This document shows, in pieces, positions 36,615 to 46,811 of a stretch of DNA of 64,000 bases. Origin of the DNA: Salvator merianae. Its lineage: Eukaryota > Chordata > Lepidosauria > Squamata > Teiidae. The DNA lies in assembly GCA_003586115.2 (NCBI GenBank), contig QVOM02000029.1:30146929-30210928 (forward strand), read 5' to 3'. Below the pieces are notes generated by a model. That model was not told the DNA's origin and did not search any database. It saw nothing but the letters and a program-made list of their open reading frames with translations. The translations under genes were made by a program, and so were the position numbers. Position 1 is the stretch's first letter, and each line of letters opens with the position of its first letter.

Positions 36615-36905
36615 CTGAGATCGTCTTGGGAATATCGCCTTTGCAAATCCTCATTATTCCTTGCTTTGGTCCCTTCCTCACTGTGTTCATCCTGGGCCCC
36701 TTCGTTCTCTTCTGGTTCTTTGTTTTGCTCCTTATCAACGTTTTCTGCCACTTCTTTCCCTTCCCCCTTTTCATCAGCTTCTTCATCCTTTACTTTCCTC
36801 TCAGCTTCCTGACTTTCTTCCTCTTCCTCGGGGAAAATGTCTCCATCCCCCTCTCCAACCCCGCCCCCTTCCTCCCCTCCCTCTTTTTCTTCCTCTCTTG
36901 TTCTC
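36615..36905 (-). CDS. RIMS2: Candidate glutamate-rich cassette exon of RIMS2
   Basis: This 291-nt open segment lies between two established RIMS2 exons. On the minus strand it has an acceptor (TTTTTGATAAATTCAG ending at 36906) and a donor (CTCAG|GTAAAA, GT at 36614-36613). It enters in phase 2 and leaves in phase 2, so it can be included or skipped without changing the frame. The reading frame has no stop in 96 full codons. It opens with RTREEEKEGG, carries FPEEEEESQEAER and KEPEENEGAQDEHSEEG, and closes with NNEDLQRRYSQDDL. About 29 of 96 residues are Glu, giving a strongly acidic disordered insert ending in a basic RRYS patch. Inclusion would place it between NKKI and VFTSK. Intron stops flank it closely: TAA overlaps the donor. 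I do not recall this insert from the canonical mammalian protein, so tissue-specific use is an inference. The alternative is a purine-rich intronic tract that looks coding by chance, but matching phase and splice sites at both ends argue against that. Confidence 0.72.
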
Positions 36906-37440
36906 CTGAATTTATCAAAAATTGAGGAAGCATGCAAACAAAAAAGAAGAAGATAGAAGCAGGTTAGAAAGACTAGAAAGACACCAAACATGCATTCATT
37001 AAGTAAAAAAAGAAAGAAAAGGGAACTGAACAGAAAAGGTTACAATAAAGGTAACAAATGGACTTACAAAGCAGATGTCAACAATCATGCAAGGCTAATT
37101 TTGAGGTCTATGCAATAACTAATATATATAGTCCTTTTTTTGTGGATGTGTGTGCACTAAATTAACAACGTTAAAAGTAAAATGATTCTTAAAATTGCTA
37201 CTTCTATGCATAGTTCTCCCACAGTAAGTTCTAGTTCGGATGGTATTTGGCTATATAGATGGATGGACAAGGAAGCACATGCATGTGTAGATTAAAAAAA
37301 TGAGAAATATGCTGTGGGATTGGATCAGTCCAACCGCCTGTGCACACAGCTGTGCAGATAGCTAAGGCTCACAAACGCCACTTAAGTACACACCTTGTCC
37401 TACTCACACTCTCCCAGCAGTTTCCCCTATGTCAGGGGAA

Positions 37441-37600
37441 GGGCAATTCCACGCTGACCGCTATACCAGACCAGCAAGACCAGTAAGAGTACCAGGAGCC
37501 TCCCTTCTGCATGCTGGTGCAGCCTAAGGGAGGCATCGCCTGAAAAGGATGCCCCTAGTATGCTTGCTGGTTCGGTATATTGGCCAGTGCGGAATCATCC
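37441..37600. mobile_element. Palindromic foldback MITE copy
   Basis: The left end GGGCAATTCCACGCTGACCG and right end GGCCAGTGCGGAATCATCC match the family at 14324, including the CCAGACCAGCAAG / CTTGCTGGTTCGG inverted pair. The flanking triplets are GAA and AAA, one mismatch. Confidence 0.7.
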
Positions 37601-38638
37601 AAAGTCATACAACCTTCAGCACTAGTAGTTGTTGTTCAATCTTCATATTGTAAGCGTGCATACTGTATAGCCTGTATACGGTATACACACAGCTCAGTTA
37701 TTTCCTACTGAACTCTGCAAAGAAAGTATTGCCTTTTTTCTAGTTTACTACCATGAGGATTGCTTGAAGTAAGGATTGAACCAACCTTTTTGACATTTTT
37801 TCTTCCTATTTGAGCTGCCTGTCTGCCAGCAACATTCAAATAACTGGTTCATTGCGCTCTTATTATATTGAGAATTCCAATAGTATACCTAGTATATCAT
37901 ACATCAATTATTGTGGAATATTTTGAGAGAATACAAATTCACATTTTACGTTTTTTATAAAAGTTTCACATGTATTCACATCCCACTTTCCTTAATTTTA
38001 GCTAATGAGAAACTTCACCCCCTTTCTGCCCTGGGCCTTATTCCAGATTATATCTCAGAACAAAAGTCTGCATGCTGGTACACACTACAGCAGGCCTGCC
38101 TGGGGCCTGCTATAATACGCACTAGCACACAGACTGCTGGTCCCTATTCCAGGATAGAGTTCCCAGTGCAGATAGGGCCTTCCCTGACTATTTCTACAGC
38201 TGCATGATTGCAGTTTTTCATATTTTTGAATTCTTTACAGCAGAGATTCTCAAACTGTGATTCATTCAGAATCTGACTGTTTGCAAAGAGTAGAAGAGGG
38301 ACCAAGCACATCTGCAACTTACCCAATTTATTTTTTAAGTACAGTGCAGTGACTGAGACTATTTTTTTTTTACCAGGCAGTGGAGACTGGGGTTAGCACA
38401 GCAACAGAACTCCAATCTCAGCCCTGCCTTTGAGCCTGTTACTCCACATTTGGTCCACTGTGAACCAACTCAGAGTTTGACAGGTTCAAAGACAAGGCTT
38501 TAATCAGAGCTCCCTCCACACAATGCCCGTTTCATTCTTATAGTTGCTGCTGTTATTAGGGCCAGCTCACAAAACAGGCTATAGTATAAGAGCGGTTTTA
38601 AGCATAGTGCTTTATATGTAAAGGAAGAAATTATAATA

Positions 38639-38986
38639 CAGGGTGTTTCAAAAAGATGGAACCGATTTGAAATTACTGTATCTCTGTAACCATGAACTGC
38701 CCATGAATGAAACTCTTTAACACTTGAAAGAGCATGGCATAGAGTTCCAAATCTGGATGACCTCAAATCCAGAATCATGGCAGTGGTGACTTCAGTGGAA
38801 GAAGACACTCTGAGAGGCATTTGGGATGAATTCAGCTATCACGTCGATGTTGTTCGTACAGTGGGTGGAGCATTTACAAAACAGTCAGTAAAACTTGATA
38901 ACTCATTAAACATGTGTAACTGTAACACGTTGCCATCACTGAAATATGCTACTTTGAAATTGGGTCTTTCTTTTTGAAATACCCTG
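38639..38986 (+). mobile_element. Mariner-type transposon deletion derivative with TA target duplication
   Basis: A 348-bp element between TA dinucleotides (38637-38638, 38987-38988). The ends CAGGGTGTTTCAAAAAGA and, inverted, CAGGGTATTTCAAAAAGA differ by one base over 18. The interior keeps a short tail-end transposase frame (VEEDTLRGIWDEFSYHVDVV) that resembles the C terminus of Tc1/mariner-group transposases. The catalytic region is deleted, so the copy is nonautonomous. Confidence 0.78.
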
Positions 38987-39122
38987 TATATGCTTTTATA
39001 TTTAGAGCAACACAAATGTTTCTGAAGTAGTTAACATCTTTAAAAAAAGTTTGAGAAACAGACTGGTTAAGTATTACTAAAAATACACTGCTATACTTAA
39101 TGGTAAGCAATTGTATGAATAT

Positions 39123-39851
39123 GGGCTAATTCACACTTGTGACTAGAAAGCATCAAAAAGGCTTGCTAGTCAAGTGCTTTCGCCCAAGCAGCTGGGAGCG
39201 GACTTCGTCCACTCCCAACTGCGGATACTACTGGAGCACTAATCAGTGCTCCACAACCATACCAGGAGATGATAGTCACCTACTGGTAGGATGTGTTCAC
39301 ACTTACCTGTAGCTCAAGTGCTCCAGGTTGATGTGAGAACCTAATTGGGCCTGCGTGATCAGCTGATCACGCCCATGCAATTGGGCCTGATCGGGCCTCA
39401 CGATGCCCAATCTGGCTGCACAATGCCTGATTGGGCCCATGCCTGATCCTTACCATTGCAGTGGCTGTGAAGTCTCCAGCTGTTGCCATGGTAACCAGCA
39501 GACACGATCAGCTGATTGAGCTGGCACAACGGTCTGATCACGCTAGTGCAATTGGGCCGCGCGAAGCCCCAAACAGACCTGCGTGGCCCGATGGGCATTC
39601 TGTGGCCTGATCAAGTAGGCCTGATCATGCCTGCAAATGCCTGCATGATTCGTGGGTCTGCTGGTCACCTTGGCAGCAGCCAGATCCTTCCTGGCCTCTG
39701 CTATGGCGAGAATCGGGCACAGGCCCGACTGGCCATCGCTTCAGGTCCAGTTTTCGGCCACACAGTGCAGACAGTGTTCACGCTGTGTGGTAAATTACTA
39801 TGCTAGCATGGACTAATTAGTTATGCTAGCGTAGTCAGTGTGAAAATGCCC
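39123..39851. mobile_element. 729-bp MITE with TAT target duplication
   Basis: Flanked by TAT at 39120-39122 and 39852-39854. The left end GGGCTAATTCACACTTG pairs with the reverse complement of the right end, GGGCATTTTCACACTGA. The interior is full of TGATCAGGCC-type and GCCTGATC repeats in both orientations. It shares the TTCCTGGCC segment with the element at 35546. Confidence 0.75.
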
Positions 39852-40384
39852 TATTTTCTAGTTTCTTGTGAGAATTCCTGCGGTTGGGCACGCATTTCTG
39901 CCAGCATAGCAATTCACTGCAAATTCTGTCATTTATCTGCAGCTTTGGAAGGGGCTGCACATGTCTTTATTTCTCTCCATACCCAAGAGGATGGGCAAAT
40001 GGAATGGGGAAGCTGCCATATAAAGCTTCCTGACAAGACCCTTACTGGAAAAAAAGCACCTCCAATCACAAAATATATCCCGTAGAGCTTCAAATATTTC
40101 TATTACTCTTTTGTTTTATTGTTTCATTTTTTTGAAATACATGAATCTCTTAAGGGAATTCAAACTGCCATTTTTATAATGAAGCTGGCTACTCAACTCC
40201 CTGCATCTGTATTTTGTTGATGTAACTGGGATAATAAGAACAACTGCATTCAGCTGTACGTGTTTCTATAATTCTTTCTTCATGTTTGTGAATGAAGAGG
40301 CTACATGGCAAATTATACTGTAATCATACTGCAGACTGAACACTTTCAGGCACTGTTACTGTTTTAGTGTGTGCATTTTACATT

Positions 40385-40465
40385 TTTTTTATTGTTGTAA
40401 CCTGCCCTGAGACCTTCAGGTAGAGGGCAAGATAAAAATGTAAAATAAATAAATAAATAAACAAA
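40385..40465 (+). mobile_element. LINE 3' tail with ATAA repeats
   Basis: GTTGTAACCTGCCCTGAGAC, then AGGGCAAGATAAAAATG and four AATA units, is a common reptile L2-like 3' end. Similar tails occur near 28145-28205 and 60755-60825. Confidence 0.5.
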
Positions 40466-40872
40466 GATAAGTGAGCAAAGTAAGTTTACAAAAGGAATGG
40501 GTAAGTATACATAGGCCCCATTTATAGCTATACCTTCATGACACTGGCTTATCCCATATTAAAGTTTATAAATGAAATAATCTACATCTATGTCTATATC
40601 ACTATGGTGGCAATCATAATTGTGTTTTCACTCATCATAAAGATGACAGCCTTTATATTACATCTTCCAACTATCTGTGGTTTGATCAGCTAGGAACGTG
40701 TTAATTTTGGAAGTAAATGAACTTAGTTGGGAACAATATTTCATTGTTACAAAAAAATTGGTGTCGCATTTTAGAGCGTCCAGAAGCTACGTTATTTGAA
40801 CTGAAATCAGAACAGAGAGATTTACAGTTCACACGAACTTCAGTGTTTACTTTTATAATTTCTTCTTCTTAC

Positions 40873-41045
40873 CTAATCTTCTTGTTCCCCCTTGGTCTTT
40901 CTGACTGCACAGACATATAGCTAGTGCTGCTGAAGCGGGAAGCGCTGCTGGTCCTTGATACTGCCGACACATCGCTTACATCACTGTCTGAAGATTTGTT
41001 GGAAACATTATCAGAGCCTCGTTGAGGATCCCGCCCTGATCGATA
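40873..41045 (-). CDS. RIMS2: RIMS2 internal exon, serine-rich linker (partial CDS)
   Basis: This exon codes for part of the low-complexity linker of RIM2, the presynaptic active-zone scaffold that binds Rab3 and Munc13 and tethers calcium channels. Transcribed from 41045 down, it starts after a good acceptor (TTTTTCCAG at 41054-41046) and ends at AG|GTAAG with the donor GT at 40872-40871. The 173 nt enter in phase 0 and leave in phase 2. The 57 full codons run from YRSGRDPQRGSDN through SDSDVSDVSAVSRTSS and MSVQSERPRG to NKKI. I recognise these from vertebrate RIM2; the RIM1 paralogue differs here (MSEQSERPRG, and a different start). The composition is Ser-rich with acidic spots and no globular domain. 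Joining to 21012 makes the junction residue serine (KKIS-VFTSK), which matches the known RIM2 sequence. Joining to the cassette at 36905 makes it arginine. RIMS2 is favoured over RIMS1 by this exon and the next. Confidence 0.93.
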
Positions 41046-41215
41046 CTGGAAAAACAAAACAAAACAGATGAAAACACAATTGACAAGCAAAGCAACATTT
41101 GCTTAACCTTATAGCACATCTCTGCACCTATATTTTAGCTACAAGTTTTATGATATCCTTACATGATCCACATAGAATTTAATTTGCAACTATGGCACTT
41201 TGCACTGATAACTAA

Positions 41216-41631
41216 GGATGCCTTCAGAGGCAGGTAAAAACCCACGATTCTCCCGGGACTACACTGTGAATATCACACGTATCCATGGCATTCCCAATAT
41301 AGTCCTGGGTTAGTTGTTCAAAAATCTGTAATGTCGCTATTATGGGAAATCCAGCAACAACACTGCGTTTCTCATAATATCAGTTCCAATCCCAGGTTCT
41401 TACTTCGTCTGTCGGCTATTTTGTGTTATTGTTGCTGTTCAAAAATACCAGGATGTTAGCAAGCACAGGAAAAAACAAAGGGAATAGGCACTATAGTGTG
41501 AAGAGCCGACAGACAAGGCAAGAACCTGGGATTGTCCCAGGAGTGACTCCTGCTGGCTGGCATTAGCAACAAGAAGTAATGCAGGATCTAAAGAAGATCC
41601 CACAATTTCCTCTTCCCATCTGGAGGCACCC
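41216..41631. mobile_element. 416-bp MITE with TAA target duplication
   Basis: Flanked by TAA at 41213-41215 and 41632-41634. The left end GGATGCCTTCAGAGGCAGG pairs with the reverse complement of the right end, GGGTGCCTCCAGATGGGAAG. Inner inverted pairs include AACCCACGATTCTCCCGGGA / CCTGGGATTGTCCCAGGAG. It lies about 170 bases upstream of the RIMS2 acceptor at 41046. Confidence 0.72.
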
Positions 41632-43349
41632 TAACAGTGTAATATTGAAGCTAATGGCTTTTATGAACCATATAAGCCTGCTTGTTGCCAGCAGCAGCCG
41701 GCGGCTTTAAGCCTTGGTGTTCGCGCCCCGTGCAAAGCGTGGCATAGCCGTTCGCGGGGCCTCCGTACTGCCTCAGCAGGTCGCACACGCTTGCCCCAGA
41801 AGCAGACAGAATATTACTATGATGCCAAGATACTAATGTTATGGTAACATGTAGACTCAGCTACAGTATATTACGAGTTGTACACATGGCTCACTTTTTA
41901 AACCTACTGAAGCACTCCTGTGTCACAAAGAAAATAAATCAAACCAAGAGTTAAGCATGTTTAGAAAGAGCTTAAGCATATGACTGTCACTGGATTTCAA
42001 GAGGTCTTCACTGTAGTGTAGTTGTAGTGCTTTTGCATAGAAATCCTAATATAGTCAGAAATAAAGCAAATATTGCTCTATGTTTTCATATGAAATATTA
42101 CAATGAAGAATGACAGCTACTAAAACAACCAAACTGATTTGAAAATGCTTCACAGATTTAGGCATATATTACATTCTTATATGCCTGGAATGTAAAAAAT
42201 GATGCTTATTTTTCATAGCAATTTAAACCACATATTTACACAGTTTTATCAGCTTTCAGAAGCAAAACATATTTAGAATGGGGGGAAAATTCATTACAAA
42301 TAATGTGGTCACTGACCTATCAACATTTTTGATGGGTATATTTGGAGACCTATACATCCTACTTTCAAATGTTCAGGATCACTTTATGTGTTGGACTTCA
42401 TCAACATCTGACTCATATTAAAAATACTGCATAAAGTGCAATTGATCTTATTCTACAGAATCCTAGTTTGCTGAAATATTGCAACATCAGGTCTGATTGT
42501 GCTAGGCTTTTGGATATTACCCAATTCAAGTTGATTTTTATATATAGCAATTGGAAACAACAATCAAAGCCAAAATCCCTAAACCATTTCACAATAAGAA
42601 AAATATTTAATTAAATTTATCTTTGATTATTAATTGTCATACCTAAATACACTTTTCTAGAACTGATCAACTGTCGTCCTACATCTGCATCCAATACTGC
42701 AAAACAGTACTATCTTAGGAACCTACTCAGGCTCTGCTATATGGAGCTGTGTACTTATTTTATCAGGGAATAAGAATGTAAAGCATTTTAACACACACAC
42801 TCACATACACACATACGTACATGCATGTGCCATGTGGTACAGTTATAAGCAGTTACATATGTATCACTAGCAGTAATATGTACATTGAATTTATCAAATG
42901 ATTGCTTCGTTCAGAAATAAAACTCATCACAATGGGGAAGACAGTGACCCAAGTGCTTGCTTAATGCACCATCCAGATACCAATAGCTGATGGGCCATTT
43001 CATTGACTCTCAAACTTCTCTCTTCTCTCTTATTTAATCATTAGATAAAAGACATTTGAACAAAAGAGTATTCTGTAACAGCCCTTTAAATAGAGGACTG
43101 TCTTCTATAAAGTAAAGCACTTGGCTATCTTAGTCACAGCCACATGCATCAGTCTCAGGTTTAAAACTCTGCTCACCAGCACTACATCCCATGGCTGTTT
43201 TCATTATATGTATCTATTAATTATACGTATCTTTACACTACAGTCCTATTCATTTAATCATACGGATTGAGAACATATGTAGGAAAGAGTTATTCCCAGC
43301 AGAAGATTCCTGTACACATCTCCATAGAACTTTAGCAGATGTGCCTTAT

Positions 43350-43445
43350 ATAGACTAGGATGGAAAATGTGTGGTCCTCCAGATATCACTGGATTCCAGT
43401 TCCAAAAGCCACACTAAGCGTGCCCAATGAGAACTGAAGTATAGC
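43350..43445. mobile_element. Partial Charlie-like hAT MITE
   Basis: TGTGTGGTCCTCCAGATATC, CACTGGATTCCAGTTCC and the following text resemble one arm of a MER5/Charlie-type element. The other end is missing. Confidence 0.4.
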
Positions 43446-45660
43446 AACTTCTTCTATTTCTGCCATCCTGCCAAAAAGAAAGAAGTTCCTAATTGCACAG
43501 GGCAATCAAAGATTTTGGCTGGTTTGGAGAAACACACACATTCTACTTTGAATCTTCGGAACTGTCTGCATGTGTACCAGAGTAAGATGGATGCAGCCTT
43601 AGCTGGAAGAGTAGGCTATACTATTGATGAATTTAGGTGAGAGATTCCATTTTTGAGTGCTTTCATAGGGGATTTAAAAATACTTATACATCTTCTCTTT
43701 TGATTGAATTATTTCCTTTTACCTGTACTGTGTATATATATATATATTGTTTTTATTTGGTGAGTGACTATATCCCTACTCACAGTGGGCATCATGATCA
43801 AGGGATTTGAATCCAGGGACCCCCACATCGACACTAACACTTTAGTAAGCAGATTAGGCTGGCTTTCCTAATGTGTAAAACAGTCCTAAATAATTCTGAG
43901 GTCAATTTTCGTGTTCCAAAGTACAAAAAAAAACCCCAAGACTCTTTAATACTGGAACTTCTCAGCAGTGGCTCCCAGCTCACATTCAACTTAGTATATT
44001 TATTAAACTATATTATTTAACCAACCACAGTGGTTTCTTACATACACAATGAAAGGGCACTTACAGGAGCATGAACTTTCTAGATGGAAAAGCGAGTTAA
44101 AATGCAATTGCTCTGTGCATTAGGAAGGTAAAGAATGATGACACTGAGAACAAATAAGAATATAAGAACAAGGCTCCAAAGGCCAGGAACTATTTGTTCC
44201 CGGCCTCCGGAGTTTCTGGCCATGCTGGTTTGGAGGCAGATCTATTTCCCGCAGCACTTTCTGGAATGCTGCCAAAAAGGGTCCCCTGTTATATACTGGA
44301 CCTTGGGGGCATGCTGCCCACATGTCTATGTGGTTCAGTATACTACCCCTGGTCTGTCTGTAGACCTCAACATTGAAGTCTACAACTGTGCTGGGCTAGG
44401 GTGCCATTTTGGGCACTCTAGCCCGGTCCACGCTTCATTTGATGAGGACCAAGTGTGATGGGGCAGGCTTGGCCTATACTAGTCTGCACTAGCATGTGAA
44501 TTGCTGCCCCTTATTCCGAAATTTGTTCTCGAACAATGGGCAGCGTGGAAAGGGCCTTAGACTCTAGTTGTATTGCATTAGTTTCAGTTGGTGTGGTTTA
44601 AGAATGTTGCTGAGGTACTTGTGGCTATTCATGCTTTTTGAACCATTGTTCATTATAATTCAAACCTCCCTTTGATAACTTCTAGAACTACTGAATGCAA
44701 TCTTTTAGGGAATGGATTGCTTTTACTCATTAAAGAAGATAACAGTATGTTTTTTACTAAAAAGAATGCAGTTTGATTGAGAGGCACTGGAAAACTATTG
44801 CCTGGTAGCAAATTCTCCATTTTGGGGCAAGGTAACCAACTGATTTACCAATTAATTACATGCAAATTGTCACTTCCAATTGTCACTTCATTCTGCTCAT
44901 TGATGTAACAAGATTGTTTTGAGGTATAACTTCTTCTTCTAAGCTGCTAGTGCTTCAAATTTTATGCCATTGCAAATATAAGTTCCATCCACTCCACTGT
45001 CTGAGTTCTAGAGTATCAGTCCAATTCCAAACAGTCAACTTGCTCAGGTACTTTGTGAAATGCTTTGCTAAAGTAAATAAAATCCACTGTATTTCAAGAA
45101 TCAACTAAGCAACACACACACAATGTAAGGTTAGGTTGTTGACAAATCTACACTGGTTTACAGCAATCATGGCATTGTTTCTGAGATACTTGCAGATATT
45201 CATTTTATAAGCAGATCTTCCTTTTTTTATTTTCCCTTCTAGTAGTTCTGAGAGTTCACCCCTCAGAACCTTGGGATGCAATTAATTTGGCCCAGAAGAC
45301 CTAGACTCTGTCCCCATTTTATGGTGATGGAGGGCCAGTCTCAACTCCTCCTGCCACCAAAGTATGTGGAAGGAATTGCTAGCATCCTGGCAGCCTGTTA
45401 AAGGTACCGAAAGGTCACCTTACAATCTACAAGGAGCAATCTAAGTTTGTTTTGGAAAAACTATGAAGTACACATACGTAATGTAAGAATTAAGAAGCTA
45501 TACCAGTTTAACTCCTTAACTTTTTTTCATATAACACAATTTCTAAACCTTCTAGTTTTTCTGTAATCACTTCCACGGCTAAAACTGCAAACTGTATTCT
45601 ATACATCCATGTAGCAGTGCCGAACACAATATTATGGATGGTCTCTTTAGGTGATTCAGC

Positions 45661-46811
45661 TAGGGATGTGCACAAAGGGAATTTTCGCTGTTCGTTTCGC
45701 AAAGCATTGAAGCTCCGTTGCTTCGTTTTCGTATGAAAACGGAGGTCGCGAAAATGGCGACTTTCATTTTCGTTTTCGCTGTGAAAATTTTCGCAAAAAA
45801 ACTGGAAGTGCAAAATGAACGAAATAAGTAGCGAAAACACTTCTTTCTATAGGGAAACGCCGCATATCCCCCTGCCCTGTCCCTTCTATATTTGATCGTC
45901 CACGTTGCTAATTTAAGGAGTTGCTTTGTTAAAGGTAAAAATTTCACAGAGCTTACTTTTAGCCAGCAGCTGGTTTGTAGCAGGATTCAAAGCAACGAAG
46001 GCACGTTGGGGGTTCCTCACTGCAGATCGCGAGGTTGCTTGGAAGTGCTATGATTTTGCTAATACGCCAGAGAGGCGAAAGCAAGCGAAAGCCAGCAAAG
46101 GGATTTTTTTCGCTTTGATTTTTCTTCATTTTTGATGCCTTTTCGATGCTCATGTCTGTGCGCGCATGCGCGCTAACTTCTGTCACTTTAACTTATCGGC
46201 GCGACTCGTCGCTGGCTGCTGTCCGTGCCAATCGTTTGGGACACAGAAATTATTACCCCGCCTACGAGGCGGGCGGGCTCAGCCAGGGACGCGCAAAGCA
46301 ATTGCCTTCAGCTAAGCGCGTAATTTAGAAGACTGGAGGCAGCCGCAGGATTAAATAACTCCCTCCCTACTTCCGAGCAGCACCGAAATGACGCCTCGTC
46401 TTGCCCTCCGTTTCAAATTGCAGAACTATATACTACCATCAAAGAAGTTTTATTAACTCCTAGCCATCTGAGTTTCTCATCCTCATGCGGTGCGATCGCT
46501 GCGAGGCAGGCGAAGAGTTAAAAAAATACCGTCTTTCCTAATGTGATGCATTACAATTTCCACCTCTAGAGGAAGAGAGACTTGAGGCTACGAAGCCACT
46601 GAGCTTCGAGGCTTCGAAGTTTTCTCAGCGAAAAAAGACGAAAGACGCCGTTCGCAGCGAGTGGCAAAGGTCCCGAAAATTAGCGAAAATGGCCGGGACT
46701 TTCGCCATTCGCTTTTGCAATGGAGATGCCACTTCGCATTCGATACGAAAGTCGCGAAGCAACAAAATTCATACGAAATTTCGTTGCTTCGAAATTTCGT
46801 GCACACCCCTA
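45661..46811. mobile_element. Complete 1,151-bp nonautonomous hAT element with 8-bp target duplication
   Basis: The host octamer GATTCAGC occurs at 45653-45660 and again at 46812-46819. Between them the element starts TAGGGATGTGCAC and ends with its inverted partner GTGCACACCCCTA. Subterminal regions are packed with inverted CGAAA/TTTCG motifs. The centre is GC-rich and includes a 14-bp GCGCGCATGCGCGC palindrome at 46160-46173. Open frames inside are short and unlike transposase. Eight-base duplications with TAGGG ends are diagnostic of the hAT superfamily. Confidence 0.9.

Larger units (their letters stand above)
36906..40872 (-). other. RIMS2: RIMS2 intron between the 40873 exon and the cassette exon
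   Basis: Intronic sequence with a foldback MITE (37441), a mariner deletion derivative (38639), a larger MITE (39123) and a LINE 3' tail with an ATAA run (40385-40465). If the cassette at 36615 is skipped, this interval is simply part of one intron of about 19.9 kb. Nothing exon-like was seen. Confidence 0.75.

Noticed and set aside
36575..36925. 116-codon hydrophobic plus-strand frame
   Set aside because: It is the antisense of the acidic cassette exon: GAA/GAG codons read as TTC/CTC, producing false Phe/Leu runs.
2685..37600. CRISPR-like or satellite array from the recurring GGAGCCTCCCTT blocks
   Set aside because: The copies are kilobases apart, palindromic and flanked by 3-bp duplications, so they are dispersed transposons.
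20771..41045. Assignment to RIMS1 instead of RIMS2
   Set aside because: MSVQSERPRGN, FTSKMQSRQMG and KKRRSSIGAKMVAIV fit RIM2 as I recall it. RIM1 differs at these places.
44163..44560. Possible further MITE sharing text with 38025-38181
   Set aside because: The two share a right-end stretch (TGCTAGTGC, GGAATA), but no left terminal repeat or target duplication could be found for either.
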